A stretch of DNA of 35,633 nucleotides from an uncultured Christensenella sp. (GTDB taxonomy: Bacteria; Bacillota; Clostridia; Christensenellales; UBA1242), in assembly GCA_910584815.1 (NCBI GenBank), contig CAJUBT010000001.1:130888-166520 (forward strand). Direction: 5' to 3'. Positions 34,201 through 35,633 of the stretch are shown in pieces. Below the pieces are notes generated by a model. That model did no database searches, had not been told where the DNA came from, and saw only the letters and a program-made list of their open reading frames with translations. The translations under genes and the position numbers were made by a program. Position 1 is the stretch's first letter. Each line of letters begins with the position of its first letter.

Positions 34201-35633
34201 ATGGTTGGAAATGGCATAACTTTAAATCTTGGTTCATTTACAGATTTTGCTGAAGTTCTTGAAAGAGAAGATATTCAAGAATTTGGCACAATAACCTTAG
34301 ATGGTTCTGTAAACAGTAGTTCAAGCAATAGTTCAAACTATGCTTTCCAAATTCAAGGCACAGTTAACTTAAATGGAGCCGTTAACATAACAGGCTTTAC
34401 ATCTCCAGTTTCTTTAATTTCAGTAACTGGTGCAAATGGTGTGTTAAACTTTAACGAATCTCAATTTGAAAAAACTTCAACAAGAGCAGAAAGTATAACA
34501 GCTCCACAAATTTATAATAACTCAGCCAATGCTATAGTATGGTTAACAAATAGTGCAATTTTCAACTTTAATGCAGGGTGCATTTACGATAATAATAACG
34601 GAATTTCTTCCTTCATATTTAAAGTTGCAAATTCAACTTTAAACCTAACTGGTGGTGTTGTTGGCTATACTAACGAAAATTCTTTACCAAGTTCAACATC
34701 TTATGCAAATAAAGCAACAACTCTTGCTTCAATTAATGGTAGTGTTGTAAACCTTAATGGTAGCAAAATAACATTTAACTATGTGGATACAGTTTTCAGT
34801 TTAGAAAATGGCTCAACAATAAACATTACTAATGAAGAAAGTGTAATTTCTTACAATTCAGCAAGTGAAATTGTTAAACTTGTTTATTCAAATTTCAATA
34901 TGAGCAATGGTAGCATTATTCATAACACCAATAGTCAATATTGTGTTTATTTAAATGGTGGAAGTTTCACAATGACTAGTGGCGAAATTTACGATAATGG
35001 TTCTAGCGATAGAAGTTACTCTGTATACCTTAACAGTGTTACAAATGCAAATATGAGTGGTGGTATTATTGGAAACAGTGGTTACGATGGAACTTATGGT
35101 ATTTACGCTAAAAACAGTGTGCTTGCTATAAATGGTAGCGACAGCACAACTGGTGGCACAACTGCTGCAAGAATAATTAACCATAAACTTGCATTATATG
35201 TTGATGATAGTGAAGTTACAATTGGTGGTGATGCAAAACTTACTGGCAATGGTATGAATGGAACTATAAAAGTTTATGAAGATGTTGAAACAACAGCTTC
35301 AACAATATTCATCAAAGCTTCTAGTTCTAATGCAAAATCTTCTGTTTCTATAGGAGGAACTGGGGTTGAAATAACAAACAATAAAGCAACAGCAAACATT
35401 GTTCCAATTCTTGTTTCAAGATATGCTTCATTAAACATATCTTATGGTAAAATAGAGAACAATATTTCTTTACCAACAGAAGATAATCAAGAAAAAGTAT
35501 ATGGTATTTATATAAAAGATGGCGGTAAATTCTCTCTAAGTAATAGTACAATAGAAGATTTACACACTTTGCTTAACATTGAAGACCCAGTATATATTGG
35601 TAACGATGTCCGCATCTATATCTATAGCAATTA
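6661..35633 (+). CDS. Giant modular membrane-anchored surface protein (partial, 3' end outside window)
   Basis: One frame stays open from the ATG at 6661 to the right edge: 9,657 complete codons plus 2 nt, with no internal stop or frameshift. The order is as follows: low-complexity N-terminus (1-203); one membrane anchor (204-226); InlB-type repeats (228-3560); beta-helix 1 (3561-4370); InlB block (4371-4830); helix 2 (4831-5650); InlB block (5651-5932); helix 3 (5933-6440); InlB block (6441-7254); BspA-type leucine-rich repeats (7255-7660); then helices 4, 5 and 6 (7661-9657, open). InlB B-repeats, right-handed beta-helices and BspA-type repeats are established parts of bacterial adhesins. 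Here they imply a very long, extracellular, Sec-exported adhesin or coat protein. The exact ligand is unknown. Codon use is A/T-rich like the neighbouring genes, so recent transfer is not evident. No sortase motif or C-terminal anchor is visible because the end lies outside. Confidence 0.95.
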   Translation, partial: MEPNNPNPNGVNNSNPNINNSVPPANVGAGAPRPAGSPPIAPNQQAQMSQPNQYGSGPIAPGVRPNGSAPITPSINAGGNASMPQGVQRPNVPNVNGQPTNINTVIGQAQGRVPINPNMQMPNAQNGQVNQNANGNPYQQGQSYNPNAFQGQNYNSNFGQAQTPPVQNAGMQQGMSSNQAFIGANAQVLAQNNPEQKKKGKKKWLLLLLLLLLIGATAGVLLLVLMPRTIMFKAKFITGPFANIEETNIIGGEPFNIPQPIENIVNEKGEVLITFDGWYLENGQKFEGVEKVEGDITLYAHYTSSSVKTIFVSKNYQNENSDNLIYLTEVSTKYFEDTGNYSDRHRGEINLNDLREVLVKLNGGRYEIDNEEELVYNFVAGVNGEANSVKLSNIAKEDYVSLMSKYYGIKGFATQPNGEVVYTTNDIINTPSIESVLYVVFDAGRVQLKFNSNLSSLKNTYDHIKNYYDVMKVDADSIVSSEYLETNLIFKDTYIVRNYISLFSSAYQPTVHRFLGWSLLDPSDEKFGTEEDTLYKTNKEIVLSEKFLNNEQEITFYAVWEERPIDFYFKTGTEEGDRVESSISSGEMQELPKLIETMNLLKNGYALIGFNTKQDGTGEIISLQAVIYGDRSASYYDTATDSITLYPVYRRIIDAIYIYVNDDEIDEIVSGDLQNYVDGFTSNYSLNFYSYTKVVDKETENGEIIQEEVTITYEYDRELISIIFDGKLRAFVIYNLLEGATFTLPTTPRNATGEVQRVSDIKRSNYYLGTRAYDFNKRADRDDLNYADNGVVYSATSNDFETATSEIIITLNWIGQQFVLKFHSDEQSKPQEITVGYGVKVYLVYYATTINGIVTVTTTVRYASTGATVPNGTITNTYKGHEFKGWYDGKNFNEESGIPSNRINPGDENNEDTHFYVNKTFNNIYAYWTVNAFKVNYIFTGGSYLDAPAGSDATASRTFDGFEYGNAYTLLGEDKVSKTGYWFEGWAFSEGNGINYEYDDLNFIVDDEFVSHSAIGLDKTIILYAVWSDRYSATLYLDAERTENVINYSNRDNSFDITGREFDNYTFTRFNTSPIGDGIEYLTTTEDKSGWVLTQNIVLYAMWFNVGFDSNDADNEFGVTGNNPSSFYVTYGATFELPQKVDYSCDQYFKFSNWNFGAYVGLTTFGEVTIVKGEDGKDKEISHWDIIDKSQSSVNTPLLFKANWTYKDVKLEVYRSEAMQSSGLAYSSRVDIAKNGSIQISKNNNQYPSATNKQVDYFTDGKAYAFFSEIKKTTQTNPSIDSEGNPTTVTTTITNEVATILLPIPSLLNVERGLLEYNDAEDCYVYRIYSVWKVTIIYEANNRTDSKEIRYQSVNTTNENRIEFSGEEEFNAFRRDSKYIITLIENPSFTYMFRTFVGWSILASDTADSNTVLKPFTENEDGETVATTQEIFGDITYYAIWRFGAFTLKFEDDDAALEEGVNHLVFDDITFDYGTSATLKELGFVDLSNPDIASSYNLERYNTLNNYFETFAGFKYVKSNGEILYIDINDLLVFRTASDDGFLNNDELNDGEVVFETVWNEKEYTLIVNFDGGYIDQTVNDVSKLNYEYNENLQSNILLYNIKYSQVKASSDGVRLLNNGLSKISYRFSGYKYSDGSVIDAINNVYTYRYTGTAKQMDMNDGDMIYINWQEVYTLTFDANGGAFTASVDRKFREDADINGMATFVVPTDTELGTIYFPAFNVGADFVGWWYTKDVNGINGIESNKNNLINYGDTIEITKELMNTYGNDNTITLYAVWEITVTFDANVIAGTKVIMHGTPSGDVSSTEHRFTAKFFVNTIIDARTLVNYYFAIDSDTYRFVGWSDNASGDVIEEYSVKTPSTLFAVWGQSEVHIYLKNYDGKDFNIPVVLTYNYERNKTMDVLSSYKRAVFMAKKGMEWTEWSWGEDGDNFGAIWEDEAMLEKLPTRFGYKLLGFKDGFNNTIITPDKIGDVTFYNDDVRYKIPYRDVTLYAVYVAAEVEIIYEVNNPDASTGIIGGSNKSEFAVYDSAYTITDPDYKLQYFKIANYTITIGSGANTQIRTFNVGDPISILSNYGVVYDEIQDKYTLTITVNWEREYKTVTINLGTGTFSNEGVDYNANDEVITRELFYNEEGIDFNGTHIYNVKSMRYANGIITVELYMGDVRDGYGLRLPDSNYVFNNNNFELISYTDRDNITYKFNELYSIDKDLTIVADWVKLINVIVYRNLNDTDTETFETLIKLDDKVTFTSDNENGVYKFNDIEIPFVANHYELMSYSQFETGGGNKVYLSGNTYTLNSENFPITSDYSVRLYAQWQGVSINVTIEYDDSTNPVEKTKLVLETRYGLDLDLSNYLPTDRADKNEGLVFCHFVDTQRNIYGQNSEDHGDSSFIFNSQNLPFTTNYVVTAVWVARQYSVIFNFEQSKFKGYYPVIKDEAGNIIGDVFYGEDGEGVIQIAITVNYQSVVKLPSSEYLTYDFNKLLYTSENGKEYYLYFYDGYTSDFEINGSLKLSADTTEFLMPANDIILTLNWKSVPVVVTLDAGDGSFKFEANGEEEAYETKTLVEQYGINDKINLGDFVPSRTGYTYNYKYFVNYNVGSNSFTEEIIFKPSDIIDLGLLYLAEGDVNYFNDLLAMFSIPEDSVYGIISINIEVVWTAIDYVLTFSNLKPEVENGYDVTASGSVSVNSIDGTTGDSETGYTINLMNLSYDQGLADGGVALPTNFYTLVGWKQIGWNTKKDGTGIFFGISTLDNPVKVLNLTDKKGDTITFYPVWERLNYTITFNDALGVNNINNVSLSYDETFNLNDKVFKNNPLTTLTFDATVGVTGNTGVYVEFVGWRYKYGNYESKKIITNEEELLFALTINGGFIDTRDDLGDNNIVLDLVWQEISYDFTLDLTIGNYAGQSTSEKYSYIYNQDTKTLNLKFKVTYSDLVKGVVLKDLVTIDDDLIVTDTNGFTFAGWSLDSKLDHLNFVKGETITLSGLNQEDLDPSSLEEKNPFVLYAMWNIFKVTVNANGGSVIANFDEIKENDTALANWYSDGENLYSFTYKNSTITLPENIDSCFVKENYHIDLNSQNKIGGKTYSDIAEDKTINVIWTGNFRFVVLNIGDVASGSILETSHALNTQSYKLALDVTNENFVSYGKTLYVYNYNPVSNTGEFSVATRFESERQYFVQDSKSNTIMLVSYYGEGIDYLKDILAEGFDAAGVKARFGGWTDLNGTSNFSTKTLFVESADNEVITLYASWGDVFLYFELNGGYIYQKEAGETKVIYDIERYDPVSVNEEDDTRVYLLPKSYDSSDKLGPFKKGYSFLGWSDKYTDYISYLNSTDEDKDNYLYNQNYNNTITYSIVGPISKTLYAVWKPDEITFMFSSATTDNPNYTYVKRGSGAGVFYNTYNYGETIALPQPADNFYREFYVFAGWEYSFNGQRKTYKVGDKFVLDIDYDLKENDYNEYYLSFYTVWVPASVSARIYLGEDGAYMPTTNPNPLYTRIVTDEEGRYIPIDNLQYGSYFELIPLKDLYRFGFYANGYENLSVNETYTDGSILIDQVRLDSSLTLKIRVIWAKANAYITNYYSNGVHRFFSNFEDAVLEAVAEEKNEVVLLTNVVSLHQTIKLSADLTIRVDDSVLGEVIISRDELFNVSLEENNGNVLFVVDNGNALTFVGTENAQLIINGNASYATSVLIQSNKGNVTLQNYVTIRNNSNSLSNYGSAIYATNGSVVTINNSLFSNNTIIGNNAENSVYGGAIAVTDNSIITITNSKFTNNSATGESTAYGGAVFADASNLTINAVEFTDNSANCGGAVAVIGNSAFEVLKEEGFENTTFNGNSATRGGAIYLDYFESATEEGEENTVRLAQKNRKQLKAINIFGAIFTDNNTNFRGTQNEILGGAIYFVKGDIALENVSINNNYATNGAGIYNESATISINNSSLTSNTATGLGGAIYAGKGASLIIANTIIGEENKANIATSGAGIYSFGNVELTLVKMNYNTANTNTGLGGAIYISGSEDSVVNFVVFGSEFTHNLASRGGAIYVDSYVGYTIDHHYIEGSASTNTTISNNNATVGAGLYLHTAQKTLTYLTETGEEIVCYIANTDIINNIAGEGDLYLTDTKLLGGGIYINAGTLNITGNVLITGNAAHFGGGIYVGSTINDRTVVNVSNTYFGLVASSEGEITANMAHFGGAIYVTNYGTFNMVCGTIIGNFANFGAAIYNVGSVKLSSVTNTEDLIIKGNILGGSANTSSLHNAGNFEIAGDTCIDSKENIYLDNGSNGGYKFITISKANYNNENDAKGVDGNKFGSIYITFEEYRVNKKVVQFAQEEGYVKGEEGNTRKSQEEVYRSYVNTIDAETGFNIISVYNSTIYSVNPKESDFSLVIELQLYHIFFIDVSEDERVTIIEEDMEIPYGTSFGDTFTGVVDGEEVGMPFAEYLKNENLKPTRTGYNFVDWGYYTNEDGVIGVEYDKEFVSNEIYDLWGTENCDFASINTLLGEKVGGIYPNAFKLTNYDLYFYAVWKPYVININYVYDDTFKDFGDEHYTIGGNEVTDENLVVFSEQINYNQILTLPTLSSIYENQFISYFGGEIIDGTLDAPRKVRKGDKEYIVTETNGVYTLVSGGTTVNGELVGGTTFTYNKALGDFIHILDVEFTLQNNSGNNDNLFPEQILLAGENVWRDLTNNNGRCSFVYNGLVYTCYQKYRPDYYTFNRFIINGGAFNCEQNFMLNVDNFFFAFNSTGEGDDVSYCLTVTLEFERMQATVIVNANGGEGGFEHTIYVGQQFNLPVYNTVTYYNDVAQFVYNKNFALTGFSNTVGGELFNGTSIVVPETQTGLYTIYANWEEAVCFVEDAVNKNETYYDVYYASLNNAIQDINKDGKARNSLLSSPDDEENLPIYTSTLMSTYIVYIIKNISLDSGITVTQSLTLLSFSGDVTIGLSNKFGKDVTIGEDGSEIITENGESAFVVENNATLTIGTQDLRSNNIIFTTSNQNVANSFMIVRGSANLLNGVKFVNCKIMSDGAALYVEGKVTINGAYFYGNATEYGRGGAIFIAKTGSVSIDNAVFGEDGNYNTALIGGAIYIEDGVEITEGSGTKVVSGTLNIYKATFAYNLANEMGGAIYVGKFANVSIYSATFISNKAGTIVEVEDEDGNKYNTLLAGSGDGGAIYTLSSIRLGENNINYVDFNYNSAGGNGGAIFANCNLTVTYATFVNNMANNGGALYLENGSTKIYAGMFKDNEAIENKPNAESAGEGGYGGAIYSVGSLEINSIKYEENNVETRTTFSRNRAKQGGAIYQVGSVKNGASVLGDVLTQVDETEEPDQPIEVNTTFNILNVLIQENYAVEGAGLYLLDASLSLNAVADSTVGIDETTQIINNGTQSADITLRGGGLYLSGNSVLILIGEISGNKAVDGGGIFADGNSVVYLTENSRLNKNRASTNGGALYLNDNSSIVVKGKYNRSEITENHASYGGAIYFNSGNTQSILASSSISGNGADVGASSSGGAIYVASGELTLSGTNITGNSAKLAGGGIYVANGATLQVTAGSVSGNNASVDPNSETGNMLLGENIYVDYLNNASYGILKISNSANIQSVYLVDGAHIAVTNKLAGDYETLLPKIVVSLSNYTENKVIVRFDGGVDATDVYFTLNEENFEKYYLEVNGSTLVLTKIATTVTIDPNKGAIFYNGTKHTEPFEIDIKGKNGQPFTFLNELTGEFFGFDLDSKFRDAKGNEYTSTSLIPKKAVVLTAYWNVKEFNAYSIVEGATSDLGTFSMAKNVKLESAFKEFWRFKHWILAYRDGGELVKTEITYDPFTDFRLSDLNTPERLEIYNRIVEDNFTAYFVAEFELDNAIITIRGVGAVSNEILDADGNVIVSAGRSTIEIVRPRSSRYFYFSEIANAFSWKGHLLQGYFNGPDDVYNPENGERLFTLDDRIDISFAESSQLVFACYWLQAEAYIKGEDITKDVYYETLEEAINNAEDGDTVVVITNINLTKTLTISSDIILIADSDGNYSITRAKFVDGYMFEIKAVVVFGQADASNILTISGNDIDSDFGGIRVSNSATLTLNNSVTLSNHITSTLGGGAVYVIGTLNYAGANIQYNTAKDGGAIYVEGTINLSEGNGTINNNTALNAGGGVYLSDNSTIVMNGGSITSNKAKLGAGLYYGSNKQNTILGGRIVYNNTEGNQASLLSSIDNTYRGGGIYTKLNCGKLTLGGNLEITANASFYGGGVFVCGANLSSETNVVINGARIVGNKARYGAGLCVSDKTNNYSSHIVEFKNGNITGNIATYLKDNGEEFAGGGVAVFNGTFNINGTDFGATINANNCEKLGTDIYIGSQNATSFGKVIINSSAVTVGSENGTIYVDSYGKLNLGANYVITDKVVLANDAYIVVMEKASSSVMTKVVIVPSPYPATSTQLKVVEYVSGLTPDASKFAIEEAKKADYRLKVIGQEIYITESMFNLTFIAQGGQIVYDSDLNAIRISEYEIVVPVKYGTKLSSLIGSKQNSIAGKISASQTNRYFLDWVYDNNADSPVSDTDTMPYDDVKVYASWSNVYYVLTLNLNKTSGTTNVNYSALENLEIENVIFRIENNKVIMNVYADSVTTSYGANALYAVVDKLSRIGYHIYGVGTASSKGVGISYVSPFTNFAMPENDLTLYVLWEANTYTIKYYGEAPIGTASVIEGEVVDLVCRFDEYVTLSLKTFTLLGYTQTEWVAKDAEGNILATYKLGAGVRNLAEDNGAIIELWAKFEQNTYTVNYVSDNIAIEGEVSEGVPKITGTVTGFVASTTHKYDVASPVSSSSFSLKGWTQIGWSTSKNTTSRDDENFIPFGNPDDNRTWVVNLATEGQVTLYAVWTANQFLVEYYDDIISGTLGNKVSSTIYYSYDNASYKFGSDEVREGGGKISKQYHNFVGWKIFNGDDTIYYAGDTLMNLSSDNGAVVQLYAYWEAYKVLVHANDGTEDVLEFVADTTGDNAGKVVINVNDLNEFSYLGFKVGFLSRTPNINANNIAETMLGNNDFAVNMGNVTVTLGDANSQTVTDAYIGWKITVYHINYEYNMTGFYQRNPSPIYFFGSAVVGNNTYQDPRDKNITLPDGTPATVTSNLIFLNGNKDNPVVFEGVGVVYTLIGWSLTKNSRNMDYEVGKRMEMTNDLLNEMAAKQPFDEDNGITLYGSWSTAFSITYDINTTRNIVKGNPNNFLGVNVNTTGKLDYGTKHKIIASDFGGKVWEIYDTNANVYAYFLGWSTNKDATTPEYKGGETVVFIRDTILYAVWGEYTNPNFFTYNGSVITGLTPEGVFAIRNNNITEIVLPRYTNNPNSSTLITGITGLGSNDIILSLDFNYVDGIKEIGEGAFEDLSNLQSIKNIPSTITNIGKGAFATSNLDTITFKGTNGKYRVDSNSNVYEVNGSNAKLHTNLISNSVGVNKFEVTGRVTLNNVGFIVNEILPLALYKNQYKEVDISAPSLTTVGLGALKDMNNITTLTTPFVGNTKDNNNYLSYMFGSTNNADSSLVPSSLQTVKVTALTQVPSNAFRDCINLTAIEFTNDVTSIGAYAFYNNKNLQTLIIKGDEIFNIGKATSIGAHAFDSCVNIVPNNLVFTNNLKELGANAFSNTNVEYVYIPRTVETVTNNAFSGCDSLKEARLYALDAFEAVTNNTGIVPKAEARDCGTIYTDVNFFLLLSSIENSNDYLKYNIVVDDLIELYNSRNVFKKNYSNLNSAIREAVAGDIILVKSNITLNDIVIIDKNITILAGYTELKPTDDAYDYLNGKERTVTINRENNFTNYLFEITSDATDVNFGDAGRFSREGYSTCKLILTGDGKTKQESLVYVSGKLTINSKTILENNIAENGGAVSVGGELVVNGGVLQNNTANKGGAIYTYSANSQEVGGAILSIISGVIKGNKANINADAAYGGGAIYVGGNTELSIANNVSGEVLIEDNYATYGGAIYFASTSGNKSVINGSNVSIINNNQITTNLGTTYSVSEGGAIYHTTGNLDVLVCTISGNNANRGGAISTRNGNLVIGGAIIDGNKATYGGAVYADSNAKININGTTEISNNQANVGGGLYLATRAENEISGATFFGNNANVSTNVDNQWTGGAIYLDDAYLTLSSNNVNIDGNKSYYGGGIYAKNSSVGLDGTLIKNNQATNGAGVFVIGNTSNVSFVNALITNNNALSQGGGVYVTNSANVNIGGGTFLGEEGNGNSAEYGGGLYNEGGIVLVTGASAKLANVEGNIANYGAGLLNNSGEMKLSYVIISHNETNSNIEDNYGGGVAILSGILDVCVGTTFTNNRAYQGAAIYITRLNGRNQIATIKDATIISNQSEKGAIFVAGVYTENADGTQNITDGGRLTIESGLIGLTEDGVFANMNYNGTENGYGLYIQNSNEDCVRVSNNATILDTVYLMKGVILTIVDAYNSLIHSTIKLDLEETNFTNPFDVAKYVDGVIANQDKFTSDREIIFSTRGQYIRIAQAIIKNDTLNKAYGSVEDAINGVANNGEENVLRLLVELPVAGTAKIRGNKNIVFTADASLNAYIYKDNGFDGAIFEVSNGAQFRLNRNTGSTQLRLVGNSTGNTAIITVINGGTLYVGGNVILTGNTAINGGAIYAEGSSSRVIMYGGEIYANTATNGGAIYSSGAIIGLNGGTLGKSDNGIRAGNTANLGGAIYALGGTVSVGVDALSTTFQILGNTATENGGAIAISGSCELDIIRANISYNYSNGLGGAIYTTSTTKAIIDRTDLTNNIAELAGGAIYNLGSEIEITGTNLDGIYKNSVTDASGKGGAIYTTGKVTGNGVVLTSNSAGVGAAIYLAGTSEVDLTASTIGRDGRGNNSNGGIIVASENSSITLTNSGIDFNEMGGTNSGVIDVKDSAIIKLYGCSLTSNNATAIYYNSTSLSSLLSGVSITNNTLTANTPAAINMVGSGKLKLISKEETTGVTKVTISNNNASNIIYCENGTLEIYDANITLNSVSSSKAVIYATTKGANVGNVILSGVTLTNNNSTSAEKYSGIYNDNGVITVKNGTTIENEFGSIGIMLNNGTFNIAGNVNIIDQVNFANNSSKITVTSPINVDDEENKIKLNINPKMHKDSNVVVTYLASAGTPQLDKFFVSLASGFTLEINEQDLVLRKQDYKEYSAKTLEVIRTYTDINLAIAGVESGNLLVINTDQIFLTELVNIMASANQNKVIFISANQNVTIKREALNYGMFMVGNGITLNLGSFTDFAEVLEREDIQEFGTITLDGSVNSSSSNSSNYAFQIQGTVNLNGAVNITGFTSPVSLISVTGANGVLNFNESQFEKTSTRAESITAPQIYNNSANAIVWLTNSAIFNFNAGCIYDNNNGISSFIFKVANSTLNLTGGVVGYTNENSLPSSTSYANKATTLASINGSVVNLNGSKITFNYVDTVFSLENGSTINITNEESVISYNSASEIVKLVYSNFNMSNGSIIHNTNSQYCVYLNGGSFTMTSGEIYDNGSSDRSYSVYLNSVTNANMSGGIIGNSGYDGTYGIYAKNSVLAINGSDSTTGGTTAARIINHKLALYVDDSEVTIGGDAKLTGNGMNGTIKVYEDVETTASTIFIKASSSNAKSSVSIGGTGVEITNNKATANIVPILVSRYASLNISYGKIENNISLPTEDNQEKVYGIYIKDGGKFSLSNSTIEDLHTLLNIEDPVYIGNDVRIYIYSN
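7270..7338 (+). other. Membrane anchor (signal-anchor helix) of the giant protein
   Basis: Residues 204-226 are Trp, nine consecutive Leu, IGATAGV and LLLVLM, directly after a Lys-rich stretch. The positive-inside rule gives N-terminus in and the giant C-terminal part out. No convincing signal peptidase site follows (PRTIMFKAK), so the helix probably remains as a type II anchor. The nine Leu use several different codons, avoiding a DNA homopolymer or short tandem repeat. Confidence 0.85.
7342..17340 (+). repeat. InlB-type B-repeat array, block A (about 30 repeats)
   Basis: Residues 228-3560 are diverged repeats averaging about 110 residues, longer than classic B-repeats of about 70-80. Each has the pattern of InlB B-repeats (Listeria-Bacteroides repeat, Flg_new family): an opening beta strand, a central GY.F.GW or similar turn, and an ending of the type (L/F)YA(V/H/M/S)W. 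Clear endings include YAVW near 8340, 9724, 11980, 16720, YAMW near 9963 and 15655, and YASW near 16380. About 30 such endings can be counted. The repeats form extended beta-rich rods in known adhesins. No two looked nearly identical on reading, so the array appears old. Confidence 0.85.
17341..19770 (+). repeat. Right-handed beta-helix domain 1
   Basis: Residues 3561-4370 open with the typical sequence of such domains (FFSNFEDAVLEAV, then VVLLTNV and a strand ending LTIRVDD). About 16 rungs then carry G-G-A-I-Y or a variant (GGAVF, GAGIY, GGGIY), often preceded by F..N.A as in chlamydial Pmp repeats (for example FTDNSANCGGAVAV). A closing module starts near ENIYLDNGSNGG (around 19423) and contains KFGSIYITFEEY. 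Parallel beta-helices of this kind form rod-like adhesin stalks or polysaccharide-binding surfaces. Confidence 0.85.
19771..21150 (+). repeat. InlB-type repeats, block B (about 4)
   Basis: Residues 4371-4830 have about four repeats. The clear endings are YFYAVW near 20170 and TIYANW near 21130; between them two degenerate repeats end in VEFTLQ- and VTLEFE-type strands. The block links beta-helices 1 and 2. Confidence 0.75.
21151..23610 (+). repeat. Right-handed beta-helix domain 2
   Basis: Residues 4831-5650 open with YYASLNNAIQDINKDG and IVYIIKNISL. Sixteen GGAIY-like rungs follow between about 21670 and 23210, many with the F..N.A..GGA(I/L)(Y/F) form (for example FVNNMANNGGALYL and FSRNRAKQGGAIYQ). 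The closing module begins ENIYVDYLNNASYG and continues VYLVDGAHIAVTNKL. It ends in a strand LEVNGSTLVLTK. Confidence 0.85.
23611..24456 (+). repeat. InlB-type repeats, block C (about 3)
   Basis: Residues 5651-5932 have three repeats ending around VLTAYW (23850), AYFVAEF (24130) and VFACYW (24445). The short block links helices 2 and 3. Confidence 0.7.
24457..25980 (+). repeat. Right-handed beta-helix domain 3
   Basis: Residues 5933-6440 open with the clearest start of the set, YYETLEEAINNAEDGDTVVV, followed by a strand with LTKTLTISSDIILIAD. About eight GGAIY-type rungs follow (GGAVY, GGAIY, GGGVY, GAGLY, GGGIY, GGGVF). The closing module runs from IYVDSYGKLNLG through KVVLANDAYIVV to YRLKVIGQEIYITES. 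It is the shortest of the complete helices. Confidence 0.85.
25981..28422 (+). repeat. InlB-type repeats, block D (about 8)
   Basis: Residues 6441-7254 have endings VYASW (about 26255), LYVLW (26580), LWAKF (26850), LYAVW (27160), LYAYW (27435), a degenerate one near 27735, LYGSW (28115) and LYAVW (28405). Several repeats show the KGWTQIGWS-type central turn. The block carries the leucine-rich island at its end. Confidence 0.8.
28423..29640 (+). repeat. BspA-type leucine-rich repeat domain
   Basis: Residues 7255-7660 have about eight repeats of the LRR_5/BspA form, (I/V)(G/P)..AF..(C/N)..L..(I/L). Examples are IGEGAFEDLSNLQSI, VPSNAFRDCINLTAI, IGAYAFYNNKNLQTL and VTNNAFSGCDSLKEA. BspA-type repeats are known binding modules in surface proteins of oral and gut bacteria and in Trichomonas. 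This is the only leucine-rich island in the visible protein, so it is a good candidate for a dedicated ligand-binding site. Confidence 0.88.
29641..31980 (+). repeat. Right-handed beta-helix domain 4
   Basis: Residues 7661-8440 open with NYSNLNSAIREAVAGDIILV. This is the densest helix, with about 18 GGAIY-like rungs between 30130 and 31580 (GGAIY, GGAVY, GGGLY, GAGVF, GAAIY). The closing module starts TVYLMKGVILTIVDAYN and ends REIIFSTRGQYIRIAQ. It directly follows the leucine-rich domain and is followed without an InlB block by helix 5. Confidence 0.85.
31981..33969 (+). repeat. Right-handed beta-helix domain 5
   Basis: Residues 8441-9103 open with AYGSVEDAINGVANNGEENV. Eight GGAIY-type rungs lie between 32395 and 33010. 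Later rungs lose the Gly-Gly-Ala and become Asn/Thr/Ser-rich (for example KVTISNNNASNIIY). The closing module has SKITVTSPINVDDEEN and DKFFVSLASGFTLEINEQDL. It is joined directly to helix 6. Confidence 0.82.
33970..35633 (+). repeat. Right-handed beta-helix domain 6 (cut by window edge)
   Basis: Residues 9104-9657 open with YTDINLAIAGVESGNLLVIN. The rungs are beta-helix-like but lack the GGAIY motif. They use patterns such as NGGSFTMTSGEIYDNG and YGIYIKDGGKFSLSNSTIED, the NGG..TMTGG.I..N style common in gut bacterial beta-helix proteins. The last visible residues, DPVYIGNDVRIYIYSN, resemble the start of the closing modules of helices 2 and 4, so the domain seems about to end at the window edge. 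Confidence 0.75.

Noticed and set aside
7143..35551. Many - strand frames of 60-121 codons across the giant gene
   Set aside because: They are shadows of Asn/Val/Gly/Thr-rich coding DNA, have no ribosome binding sites, and give low-complexity hydrophobic products.
1..35633. tRNA or rRNA genes, insertion sequences, phage genes
   Set aside because: No tRNA-like cloverleaf with CCA-adjacent stem, rRNA signature, transposase or phage protein was recognised on reading either strand. This is a negative by eye only.
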